64,000 nucleotides of DNA from Azolla caroliniana (taxonomy: Eukaryota; Polypodiophyta): assembly GCA_043228905.1 (NCBI GenBank), contig JBHGNT010000011.1:2170001-2234000 (forward strand), given 5' to 3'. This document shows positions 1 to 11,912 of this stretch, in pieces (position 1 is the first letter of the stretch; every line of letters begins with the position of its first letter). A model generated the notes under the pieces. That model saw only the letters and a list, made by a program, of their open reading frames with translations, had not been told where the DNA came from and searched no databases. A program made the position numbers and the translations under genes.

Positions 1-2
1 AC

Positions 3-269
3 AAGGCGATGGAAGTGATGGAGGCGTTGCCATCGTCGGATCATATTGAGTTGTGGATTGCCCTATTGGGTGCTTGTAGAAAATGGGGAAATGTGAAAAT
101 TGGGAGATTAGCTTTTCATCAAGCAATGGAGATTGATCATGGTTGTGGTGCAGCCTATACACTTATGAACAATATCTTTGCAGCAGCTGGTATGCAAGTG
201 GATGCAAAGAATGTGGAAGCTATGAGATTGAAATATTTTGTTGGGAATCAGCTAGAGAACAGTTTGTAG
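3..269 (+). CDS. PPR protein, C-terminal end (5' partial)
   Basis: The reading frame is open from the window edge and stops at 267-269. The translation has the layout of the E motif that follows the repeats in PLS-class pentatricopeptide proteins: W-x-x-LLGACRKWGNVKIGR, then a helix with MEID, then AAYTLMNNIFAAAG. PPR proteins of this class bind organellar RNA and usually act in editing or processing in plastids or mitochondria. The end (AMRLKYFVGN... then stop) lacks the usual KKPG-W motif and there is no DYW deaminase domain. This is therefore either an E-class protein with a short tail or a truncated gene. The rest lies to the left of the window. The class is fairly sure; the individual gene is not identifiable. 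Confidence 0.75.
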   Translation, partial: KAMEVMEALPSSDHIELWIALLGACRKWGNVKIGRLAFHQAMEIDHGCGAAYTLMNNIFAAAGMQVDAKNVEAMRLKYFVGNQLENSL

Positions 270-513
270 ATGGATATGGTGATCATTTATTTTTATTGAA
301 AACATAACAAAACCCGTGGTATGATGGCTGAAAGTGAAGATTCAACAACCTCCTCCCTATGGAAAGGAATGAAGTTTAAATTGAGAATTCTATATTCCAA
401 ACATGCCTCGAAGAACAAGAAGAAAAAGTCAACCGTTGGATAGGATGCTTAAACACTCTCACATATTCAATGCACAACTCCATTAATCTATCCTTGTATA
501 GGACTGAAAGGTC

Positions 514-680
514 GATCCAGCGTAAAGCTCGAGGGTGAAACCTCGAAATTGACCAAAGCTTGAGGATGGAACCGTGAAGTTTATCCAAAGCTTGAGGGAG
601 AGACTTCAAAGCTTGACCAAAACTCGAGGATGAACCCTCAAAGCTTATGCAAATCTCAATGGCAAAACCTTGGAGATCAT
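514..680. repeat. degenerate tandem repeat, 32-bp period
   Basis: Four copies of a 32-bp unit run from about 551 to 678, starting at 551, 583, 615 and 647. Their shared core is accaaagcttgagg...aagctt. A more degenerate copy precedes them. Looser related words (gctaaagg, cttgag, tcaag) continue to about 880. No protein reading is convincing. Confidence 0.7.
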
Positions 681-3299
681 CCAAAGGTCAATCGAGGTCA
701 ATCCATGCGTGAAAGCTCGATCAAGGGCTAAATCTCGAGTCGACTAGAGGAGTGAGTGCTAAAACTTGAGTATGCTAAAGGTCAATAGAGGGCCAAAGCT
801 CAAGTTTGCTAAAGGCCGACTGAGTGCTAAAGGTCCAATAAACTAAAAGTAGATCAAGTGCTACAACTTAAGTTTGATTCTCTCTCAAAGAATGGCAGAC
901 AACAAAAAGAAGGTTCGAGTAGAAAATCATACAATTGGAGCTATAAAAGATGGCACAACAACAATAGAACAATGTTAAATGGTTGAATGCTCAATATGTA
1001 GTAGAAATCAGTAAGCAAACTTCGCCAAACCCTAAAATCTCTGCACTAACTCCAAATGCTTCTCTAAACCCAAAAATCTTCAGTGTGATACCAAATGTTG
1101 GTTAGCTATGACATTATGTAGGCACATAGAAAATTACACTCTATTCAACTACAACAAAAAACTTTGCAATAACTTGTGTATATACAACTTACATTCAACT
1201 TAAACCTTTCATTAATTATGAATGTGGCCATTACCACATATACTATAATTTCATAGCTTCAAGTGTTGGCCTTGTACTCCTTAGTAACGACACCAAAAAG
1301 ATGTGTCAACTCACGTTGTTCACATCGAGTGCACGTCTCTATACCATCAAACTTGTGTCTCCACTCTGGCATTGTTGGTCGAGGGGTTTGGACTATCATT
1401 TACAATATTGATGATGAGTCACAATGAAAGTGGTTGTCAATTACTCGAGCTACTAATCCTAATCTTGCAAACTCTCACCGACCTCTCATTAGAGCATTAA
1501 TCTCACTACGAAGTCTGTTAATACCCTAATTTGTTTTATAGTTAAGTAAACACACTAGTAAGAGACCCCTTTCACATTGGCGTAGTCATTAGGCCTAAAG
1601 TTCTATAGCAAACATTGTGCTATTGCCCTTCCCTTGGTATTGCATTTAGTCCTTAGTGCCATTGCCTATGCTTATGTATTCACGGGTTGTAGGAACAACC
1701 CTGTGTCATGAAAACAACAAGCATGTGAGAGTTCTAAAACTACGAGATGGGAAAGAAAGGGGGAAACCACGATCTAAAGGTCATATAAAAAACTTTGGTA
1801 TTCGTGAATCTAAAGAAAATATGTGCATGGTGAGTTATTTTTTCCTCAATTGGAGACCCCAAGAGCCACGATCTTGGAGATATCACATGCAACGAGATTT
1901 GAGTGGGACAAACAATTCAAGGGAAGCTCCCTCCAAGTTAATGGCATTTCATTCAAGAGCACATGTTGATGGTTCCAGGGGGTATATTCTAGGCACCATC
2001 GCCAAGTTAATGGTATTTTCATCATGGGACAAAGAAGTGGCATGATTGTCAAATGAGCATGGGCATTGGTTGACACTAAAAGGTAAAGGGTGGCCATGTG
2101 TAAAGAGCATTGTGTGGCAACCCACAATGAATATGGGAACCAAAATTGAGTGATTACCATTGAACTACATTGTGTTTTCGTGGTCTAACAAGATACTTTC
2201 TATATGGTGTAAGAGTTAATCCCGTTGTGTTTATGCATGTACCCCTTGATGTACACTGTAAGTTGCTTTGCTAGATTGTGTGTGAACTTTTGTAAATTAA
2301 ACTCTAGCTGGTTTGGAATTTTGTACTTCCAGAGAAATTTGTGCGTGTTTAGGAAGCCAAAACTTGGACTTGTTGTAATGCCACCCTTAAGGTGTTGTTA
2401 GCACCTTCATCACTTGCCACATTATTGAGGTTCAATTGTGTGCACCTCAACAATGCTCTTACAAAAGGGTGGTGACACTAGCACATGTGTCAATTAAATC
2501 TTAAGATGTTATGCCCATGGACTTCACAAAGGAGGTAAAGGAGTTGGTATACATTTTAGACATGTGGGTGGTTGTTGATAAGATTTGTCCTTCCCAGTGG
2601 TATTTACAATGTACCAACATCTAAAGTTTTAGGTTGTACACAAGACATGGCTACCATGAAGCAATCAAGGATTATGCCATTCTCATCACAACATTGTATT
2701 CCGATGGGGTGCATTTTTTCTATGATAGCGAGCAAAATTCAATTGCACCAAGGTCATGACAGAATCAGAACTCATTTTGTAGGATAGACTATCCTAAAGT
2801 ATTGGCCATAAGCATTCATCCCAATGGTAATCTTCGCCTTTGTTCACTTGACATACCAATAACCTTGCTTCGAAATCTATGATCATTGATTGTGATCATC
2901 CATAACCAGCCTACCTTCTTGTTCATGTTCCCTCTCGACATACACTTCCACTTTGTAAGTCTGGTTCTCCTTTCCGATGTAGATGATATCATCCCTCTCT
3001 TGCAATTCATCACGAGAGATCTTACGCAAAGGAAAGGTCGTCCTAACTGGTTGTCGTAGTCCCACTTGGTTGACTGATACAGTAATGAGAAATGTGAGCC
3101 AACAGTTGTGAAGGCGTGTGATCAGATGATCATGCCCAGCTTGGAGATTCAAGTTGTACCCATGGAAATGCATCGTGCCATGAAACAAGGATCCAACCCC
3201 GTAAAACGCATGTAATGGTGAGAGCTACGAGGCAAAGCGGACGATCGATTGGATATTCGATGGTGTGTCTCTATAGCCGGGCGATTACTAGAGACATCC
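681..3299. other. no recognisable gene
   Basis: I find no gene I can name here. An open frame on the plus strand (1656-2045, 129 codons) and two overlapping minus frames (2816-3013 and 2883-3188) have no family signature I recognise. The minus pair could be exon remnants, because the translation is rich in charged residues and not of low complexity. Short inverted repeats at about 2386-2450 (ggtg/cacc type) look incidental. The last 300 bases are the upstream region of the reductase gene. Confidence 0.4.
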
Positions 3300-3335
3300 T
3301 TTCCTCATGAGGAAACCTTTCCTGATGAGGAAACC
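3300..3335. promoter_or_regulatory. two tandem palindromic 18-bp boxes upstream of reductase
   Basis: TTTCCTCATGAGGAAACC (3300-3317) is followed directly by TTTCCTGATGAGGAAACC (3318-3335). The first 16 bases of the first copy form a perfect palindrome; the second copy differs by one base. They lie about 155-190 bp before the start codon, where a promoter or 5' leader is expected. A role in binding a dimeric transcription factor is only an inference. Confidence 0.4.
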
Positions 3336-3460
3336 TTTTAAACCTTAAGTTGTAGGACATGCTCTGTTCCTCACCCCACTAAAAACAGAGACTGAGCCAG
3401 AGCCAGAGAACCATAGCCATAGCCATAACAGCCAGGAACAGAGAGCTACTCCAATTTGAT

Positions 3461-3484
3461 ACACACACACACACACACACACAC
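3461..3484. repeat. (AC)12 microsatellite in 5' leader
   Basis: A perfect dinucleotide run ends 5 bases before the start codon of the aldo-keto reductase gene, so it should lie in the 5' untranslated region. Confidence 0.9.
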
Positions 3485-3489
3485 AGAGG

Positions 3490-5361
3490 ATGGTGATACC
3501 TCGCATCAAGCTTGGATCGCAGGGTTTGGAGGTCTCTGCTCAAGGGCTGGGATGTATGGGCATGTCTTTTGGCTTTGGCCCCCCCAAGCCTGAGGAGGAG
3601 ATGATAGATCTCATTCGCTATGCAGTGAATGAATTAAATCTCACTTTCCTCGACACTGCCGATGCCTATGGTCCTCACATCAATGAAATCCTTCTCGGAA
3701 AGGTAATCTATCTTCGTGATCCATTCATTCTTCTTTAAAATCATTACTGTTTTTTTTGTCTTTTGTTATGTTTTTCCATTCTTCTTAGCGGGGTAAAACC
3801 CTAATTCATTCACTATTGGGGACCAGAAAATCTACTCAAAGTCCATAAATGGAAGGATAGCTATGTTTTGCAACTGATTTTCGTAATAGTGTATGAGCTT
3901 CTCCAATGAAATTGGTTCTTATTTTGTGCTAAAACCCTGAACATAACCCGGATTAATCCATTCATTCCTCAGTTTTCTTACCCCTTTAAGTCATTACTCT
4001 GAGTTTTGTTTTTTTCCTCTTGTCTTATGTGTACGAAACCCGTAATTAATTCATTTCTCTGGACCAGAAAATCCACAAATTATCCATAAACATAGATTAG
4101 CAATGTCTGGTAGCTGATTTTCATAATCATATGCGAGCTTCTCCAATGAAATTGATTATAGGGCAATTGAGATTCTATGAATAGAGAATCTATAGGAGAT
4201 TCTCATCATTGCCGTTTTGTACCATGGCAGGCTTTGAAAGGCATTCGGCATAAAGTTCAGCTAGCCACCAAATTTGGCATCTGTTATGAGAATGGAAAAC
4301 GTGTTTTCCGTGGCGACCCGAGCTATGTTCGAACATGCTGTGAAGGAAGCTTGCAGAGACTGGACGTGGATTATATCGATTTGTACTATGTTCATCGCAT
4401 TGATTATAGAGTGCCGATCGAGGTTACGGTAAATTTAAAAGCGTTCCTCTGGAAAGAAAGAAATGTTTGGTCTAGAGTAGAAGTACCCATTATGTTGCAA
4501 TGGCTCATTTTTGTGGGAAGCCATTGTTTCTATGCCTAGATTGGAGAGATGAAAAAGCTTGTTGAAGAAGGGAAGGTAAAGTACTTGGGCCTCTCTGAGG
4601 CTTCGGCTTCTACAATCCGGCGAGCTCATGCAATACACCCCATTACAGCTGTTCAACTGGAATGGTCATTGTGGACTCGTGATTCAGAACGAGACATCAT
4701 TCCGACTTGCAGGTTTTTGCTCCTTCCTTAACGTGTTATAGTGTTTTGATAAAGAGTGTTGGATCCTTCTAGTGTTTTGATTTGAGTTTTAGAGGGTGTT
4801 TTAGTGTTTTGAGAAGCATATGATTGCAGGGAGTTGGGTATTGGTATCGTGCCTTTTAGTCCACTAGCACGCGGTTTTTTCTCAGCTGGACAGAAGGTTT
4901 TAGAAAACTTAACTGGCAATGATGTTCGTAAGGTTAGTGTTAGGATTGTTTTTCACTTAAAGAAAAATTGTACCAGAACCATTTCATTTTGCTAACTTTA
5001 TCTTCTCATGGTTGTTTAGACAATGCTGCCAAGATTTGCATCTGACAACCTCGATCATAATGTGGAGTTGTTTGTGAGGTTGAGTGAGATTTCTTCTAGA
5101 ATTGGGTGTACCCCAGGCCAACTTGCATTAGCATGGGTACAACATCAAGGAGATGATGTGGCTCCCATTCCAGGCACAACAAAGAAAAAGAACTTGGAGG
5201 AGAATGTGGGTTGTTTCAATGTTAAACTCTCCAAGAAAGACATCGAAGATATAGAAGCCATATTCCACAGCCAATGTGCTAAAGGTGATAGATATACAGA
5301 TATGAACATGAGCACAATGGAGTTGGAGACCATCCCATTGTCAGAATGGCATGGTTTTTAA
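3490..5361 (+). CDS. aldo-keto reductase, five exons, intact
   Basis: NADPH-dependent aldo-keto reductase of the plant group that includes perakine reductase and IN2-2/auxin-induced PCNT115-like proteins. Such enzymes reduce aldehydes and ketones in the cytosol; the substrate here cannot be told. My exons are 3490-3702, 4231-4428, 4540-4712, 4830-4932 and 5020-5361, all with GT/AG introns and matching phases, giving 342 residues, the normal family length. The N-terminus ([19 protein letters not shown]) is typical. The catalytic tetrad is present: Asp55 and Tyr60 (FLDTADAY), Lys85 (LATKFG), His126 (YYVHRID). Later family blocks are [31 protein letters not shown] and PIPGTTK. The start is the first ATG, just after an AC repeat. 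A damaged second copy lies 3.2 kb downstream. No break is seen, so it is probably functional. Confidence 0.93.
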
Positions 5362-5463
5362 GATGTGTATTAAAAACGCAGGGGAATTCTCCAGATTCTA
5401 GAACTTGTCCAGAATCATTTTTGTATTCTGAAGTTGAGTGTCTGGTCTTGGCTTGAATAATTC

Positions 5464-5469
5464 AATAAA
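5464..5469 (+). terminator. poly(A) signal candidate of reductase gene
   Basis: AATAAA lies 103 bases after the stop codon. The surrounding 3' untranslated sequence is also found, diverged, after the pseudogene copy at about 9990-10050, which supports it being part of the transcript. Confidence 0.55.
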
Positions 5470-5509
5470 ACATCTTTTTATGATAGATGTTCTACCAAAT
5501 GACGAACAA

Positions 5510-5791
5510 TGTTAAGGCCTAAAGACACCCTTATGTATTATTTTGTATTTTCATATATTATTAGTATATTTCCTAACCACCTTTCGAACGGGTGTGACTG
5601 TTCACCCAGCTGTTGTCTCTATAACTGTCTCTAGGCGAATAGAACCAGGGGGGAATGATAATAGAGAACCTATATTTGTTTTCTTTTCATATTTGTGAAT
5701 GATTGAAGCAGGTTGTCTGTGTATGTGATTTACTGTTACTAAGTGATCATGTTATCCGGCATTGGGTATTGTTGTTCCTAGGCGGATAACA
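5510..5791 (+). mobile_element. short LTR (282 bp), candidate
   Basis: The segment starts TGTTAAGG and ends GGATAACA, giving a perfect 5-bp terminal inverted repeat (TGTTA/TAACA) of the TG...CA type. It is followed two bases later by TGGTGGCCCACG, which begins with TGG as a tRNA primer site should. A gag-like region with a zinc knuckle follows. No second LTR was found. This looks like the left end of an old plus-strand LTR retroelement inserted behind the reductase. Confidence 0.5.
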
Positions 5792-5792
5792 C

Positions 5793-6510
5793 TTGGTGGC
5801 CCACGATGGTACTTCTTCTCAGAAGGCTTACCGTGTGTGCAACATAACAAAGCATGAACAAGACAGACGTCCAGGAAATCTCCAGAAACTTGTCGTGGGC
5901 AAGGAGAACGTGAGAAGTTGGCATCAGACTCCGCCACAAAACATTGGTTAGCATATGATGCAAAGTGTCGACAAAGATTAAAAGAATCAGGAGATGACAA
6001 CGAGACCCATGCAGCAACATCATCCAGGGGGTAGGCACAACAACAACAGAACTGGGAACTGCCACACAGGAGGACTATTGTGAGTCAGGCTTGCCATCAG
6101 GGTATGCTACACCAGAGGAGGATGCAGTGATGCCCACAGTCGAGGATGAAACCCAGCGAATGGGTGAGGGATTTCATTGTACGGTTTATTCTTGCACACC
6201 AGCAGATCAAAACAGCATTCTGATCAACTGATGCCGTCCTCAACAGAAATCTTTTTACAAGCAATGCCCATGAATTAATGCACCATGCTCAGCTCACAGA
6301 ATCCAGACACAATTGCTCGCAAGGACTTCATCGTCATGGCACAACAAACAGCTGGCTACCACGAGATTGGCGCAGGGGGATTTCGGAGTTGGAATGGTGG
6401 CAGCTTCGATGGATGGCAGCTCCACAAGAACATCTACTAGTTTTTGACAGGACCTATGGTGTCCTCAATGTCAGAATCCCGGCCATTTAGCTATAGAATG
6501 TGGATTGAAC
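5793..6510 (+). pseudogene. retroelement gag remnant with CCHC zinc knuckle
   Basis: The region is broken by stops in all frames, but at 6460-6501 one frame encodes CPQCQNPGHLAIEC, a perfect CX2CX4HX4C knuckle of retroviral-type Gag proteins that bind the element's RNA. It follows the candidate LTR and primer site at 5510-5810. Protease, reverse transcriptase and integrase are absent; the hAT transposase begins within about 100 bases, so the element is truncated or was interrupted. Confidence 0.5.
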
Positions 6511-6599
6511 AACCAATGCTGAGTTGACCATGCTTCCTGCAGATTTCGTGATCCCCAAATTTGCGTGCATCCAATTATTGTCCATGCCCAATGGGTTTT

Positions 6600-8418
6600 G
6601 TGCACTATGAGGGCTAAGGAGGAGTCTTGGTGATGAAAATAGTTGTGCAAATGTTGATGTGAATGTGGAGTCAACATCTATCAATGAAATGCCTTCATCA
6701 ACTTTTGTTAATGCATCAACAAGTAAAAAGATAAAAGTAGACAATACTGAACCCTTAAAAGTGTCATGGCAAAAGCAAGTTGATAAAAATGCAGATGAAG
6801 CTATCAGTAGGTTTTATTTTTTGTAGAGGATGTACCGGACGTAAAAGTGGGAAATGCATATTTTCATGACATGATAAAAGCAGTAGCACTTGTTGGGCCT
6901 TCTTATAAGCCACCATCTCCTACTCAATTACGTAGAAGGCACTTGAATGAAGAGGTGACCATGATGGATGAAAATGAGATTATGTGAATTAGAGAAAATG
7001 GACAATTGTTGGATTTATTATTGCCAGTGATGGTTGGTCAGATACCAAGAATAGACCTATAATTAATGTCATGGCTACTTTTGCATATGGCACTGTGTTT
7101 CTGAAATCAGTTGCCACTAGTGGAGATTGTAAATAAGGAGAGTACATATCCTTAAGATTTTAAAGGATATTATTCTTGAGATTGGCACATAATGTTGTGA
7201 AAGTTTGGACAATGCAACAAATTGGGTGGCAGTTGGGAGGATGATAGCGAGAGAGTGGCCCATGAATGTTTTTAATAGATGCACATGTCACTACCTTGAT
7301 TGGTTGTTTGAGGATATTGGAAAATGTGCTTGGGTTCATGATGTTTTGAAATTAGCTACAAAGATAACCGTATTTATAACACGAAAACAATATTCTTTGG
7401 CAATGTTTCGTAAGTTTAGGGAGAAGGAATTGTTAAAGGTTTCCACCACCAGGTTTGCCTATAGTTTTATCGTGCTTTCAAACTATTTGGATAATAGAGT
7501 CAAAGGTGGATTAAGAAGAATGCTGGTTAGTGAACAATGGTGTCAATGGAAAGGATCGAAAACACAAGGAGAAGAAATAGTTTCGATTATACTTGATGCT
7601 TCTTTTTTGGGCAAATATGAAGAAGATAGTGAAGATATGCAAGCCAATCCTAAAAGTTCTTAGATTGGCGGATAGAGAAGGTGCAACCATGGTTTTAATT
7701 TATGAATGTACTCAATGTATGATAGAAGAAATAAACCACATTAAAGATGTAGATCATATAATGCTTGATGAAACTAGAGGAATATGTATGCAAAGGTGGA
7801 CAATGCTACACGCACCATTTCATGCAACCGGTTTTATTTTGCATCCAATTTGGAGAGAAAAAATTCAAGATATTGATGACAAGGTCAATACAAGTTCGAT
7901 GGAAACTATTATGCGTTATATTGATAGTGATATACATCTATGTGGTGTTTTATTGGATGAATTCTCGCTTGTAGAACTCAAGACAAAAGTACCTTTCAGG
8001 TTCCTATGGCAAACGATCCAACTAGAATGCATAATGCAATTAAGTGGTGGGGAACATTTGGAGCATGCACTCCAAACTAAAAAAGGCTTGCAATTCGTGT
8101 GCTTTCTCAAGGTTCATGTGCATCTTCTTGTGAAAGAAATTGGAGCACATTCTCATTGATACATACAAAAAGAAGAAATAAGATTGACTCATGCTCATGT
8201 TGAGAAATTGGTTTATATACATACAAATCGTTGTCTCATTAGAAGAATAAGGGAAAGGGGATTATGCCTTAATTGAAGAAACATTAGATACGATCAACAA
8301 AGAAGATGATGATGAGAGGCTTTTGAGAATGCAAAACCAAGCTATTGACGAAAATGATGTTCATGAGGATATTATTGATGAGCTTGAAGATATGGATGAT
8401 GAAGATGATAGTGCATAG
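6600..8418 (+). pseudogene. hAT-family transposase (DUF659 + dimerisation domain), broken
   Basis: Remnant of a hAT DNA-transposon transposase. In order, across shifting frames: QKQVDKNADEAISRFYF (about 6770); the DUF659 start FHDMIKAVALVGPSYKPPSP (about 6860); SDGWSDTKNRPIINVMATFA (about 7030) with the catalytic-region Asp; DNATNWVAVGRM (from 7205) through CTCHYLDWLFEDIGK; RWTMLHAPFHATGFILHP (about 7800); and the C-terminal dimerisation block WWGTFGACT ... SQGSCASSCERNWSTFSLI with KKRNRLTHAHVEKLVYIHTNR (about 8040-8240). It ends in an acidic tail (DELEDMDDEDDSA, stop 8416-8418). Several frameshifts and stops separate the pieces, so it is inactive. I did not find clear terminal inverted repeats or an 8-bp target duplication. 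Confidence 0.85.
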
Positions 8419-8594
8419 ACTCTTAAATTTAGAAGTTAGAAATTAGAATATAATGGTTCATAAACTCTTTAATTAAAACTTTTCTTTCTGCTAGGTGTGA
8501 TTTTGAAGACCTTTCATATTCCTATTAATGAGTAATTGTTCTTTTTTTAGTGAATTAATTAATTTTTAATATGTAAATTTAATTTGCAAAACGT

Positions 8595-9871
<1,277 letters not shown>

Positions 9872-10110
9872 CTTGAATTAACCAATATAACATCATAAGG
9901 GATCTGCCAAATGCAACAAAAAATATCTGCAATTATTTGCTGGCAAAGATTAGTTGTGTTTCATGAATCATTGTTGCCATAAAAAATATCTGAAGTTTAG
10001 TGTCCAGTCTTGGCATGAATAAATCAATATAACATCATAAGTGCTTTGTTGAATGCTACAAAAGAGATCTGGGATTGTTTCTTGGCAAAGATTTTGGTGT
10101 TTCATGGGTT
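9872..10110 (+). repeat. duplicated 3' untranslated sequence of the pseudogene
   Basis: The stretch from 9872 resembles the stretch from about 10013: both contain gaat(t)aa-ccaatataacatcataag followed by a copy of tgctggcaaagatt...gtgtttcatg. The part at 9990-10050 (ctgaagtttagtgtccagtcttgg) matches the 3' untranslated region of the intact reductase at about 5430. This is a partial tandem duplication of about 140 bp in the pseudogene tail. Confidence 0.55.
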
Positions 10111-11912
10111 ATGTTTCTTAATGCTTCAATCATAGTTATAAAAAACATCCATTATATTTTAGGTCTGGAATTTATCCCTACAAGAATGAACATTAAAGTA
10201 TCCTCTTGTGGGTTGAATTTTGGCATGAATCAAAATCCTTCTTGTCCTTCCTGTCCAACGATTGTCAGAACCAAAAAACTATATTTCAATCTTTAAGTCT
10301 GGAGTTTTGTTACAGGTAAATTGTAGGTTTTTGCCAAGGAACATGGACAATGCACTATTGAACATATCCTCATATACTTTCACTCTATTAATTAAGAGAA
10401 ATTATCACTATAAATAGAATTATCAATTTTGCATTTGGGACATTTACGCTAAACTAAAGTCAATATATTATTATTTGAAATTAGAGGTGTTAGGCTGATA
10501 CACCCAATCCTCAATAAATTCCTGGGCAAAATAAATGGTCATCATATGGTTGGGCAACGAACAATGGAGAAAGTCCAGGGGCTTTCTACAAGGTATAGCA
10601 ACGAGAACCTTCCAATCAATTTGGGTAGGACAAAGTGGATTTTTGGTGTGGTTTTCTGACAAAGAATCATCTAGTTTGCATTTTGAAAACCTTATCTAAC
10701 TTCACAACAGAGGCCAGCAATATATGAACCTTTGATTAACCTACGGAATAACTTCTGCCTGATCATCATTCCAAAAATGGTAGTGCATCATCTAAACCTA
10801 TTGAACTTGAGAGAAGTAACCTCTCAAACTTATACATTCATCATTGATGGATTGAAATGTGGGTTGTCTATGGCAATACCTATTATTGCCATTGACCTCA
10901 CTTAGATGAATCAATCATTTTATCTCGCACAATTCAACTATTCTTATATCGAGATCTGATGGCATATCCATGTTGTAAAAAGCTAAGCATTTAATAGTTC
11001 AAAGTAGAAAGTTTGGATTCCTCGAATGTATGTAACTTACAGAATACCAAATGACAAGAAACATAGGAAGCATCAAAGAAACATAGGAAGCATCAAGGAA
11101 AAGTATATTAGCCACATTATTTGGCTATTAACATTATCGAAGTATGTTATGATGCACTTTAACAATTACAAGTCACCGATTCCTTGAGAAAACAAAGAGC
11201 AAACTTGAGCCCATTTTGAATGAAGATGGCTTAAACGATTGGGGTTTACCCTCCTTGTTAAGTGAACTACAATATATCTTCTGTAGTGAATGAGCTTCAA
11301 ATAAAATAATGATGTTAAATTTTGATGGTATAAGTTACAGCATTTTTCATTGTATGGGGTGTGACATGTCTTTTTGTTACCTCCCCCCTAACAAAGCGAC
11401 AAGAAAAACGTGAACGCCACATTGTTTAGGGAATGACCTCATTTTTCGAGACATATCTATATCTATATAGATATAGACTTTTTTTTTCTTATAGTACAAA
11501 AAACTTGGAAATACATCTCTTTTGCTCCAAAATTTCCATTCCTCACTTCTATCACCAGTTAGTACCTGTTCAAATACATCATAATGAAAAGGGTAATAAA
11601 CCCATTCATGCTTCTGGACATGCCTCTCAAGGTAACAAAAGTTATGTGACAGAACGCTTATAATTGCATAACAATAGAAGTGTCTGTATAAATAATATAA
11701 CTTTAACTTAAAGGTGAAGTGAATAGAGTAATGGAAAGCTTATAGTTGCATAACTAAAACATTAAAGCATTTGTCAAAAGGAAAAAGAAAACGTGATTAA
11801 GCTTATAATTGTATCACTAAAACATTAAAGCATTTGCCAGGAAAAAGAAAACGCGATTTTACAAAAAACAGCATAGTAAATCATATACTTTTTATTTACC
11901 TTTATATATTAT
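10111..11912. other. intergenic, no gene recognised
   Basis: AT-rich sequence between the reductase pseudogene and the 3' end of the transporter gene. Only short open frames occur, none with a family signature. A 20-bp near-perfect direct repeat (aaacataggaagcatcaa) is at about 11058-11097. At 11452-11476 there is a small palindromic atctatatagat cluster. The last few hundred bases probably hold the 3' untranslated region of the minus-strand transporter. Confidence 0.5.

Noticed and set aside
2816-3188. Minus-strand gene next to the reductase
   Set aside because: Two overlapping short frames without a recognisable domain or splice evidence. Kept only as an unassigned region.
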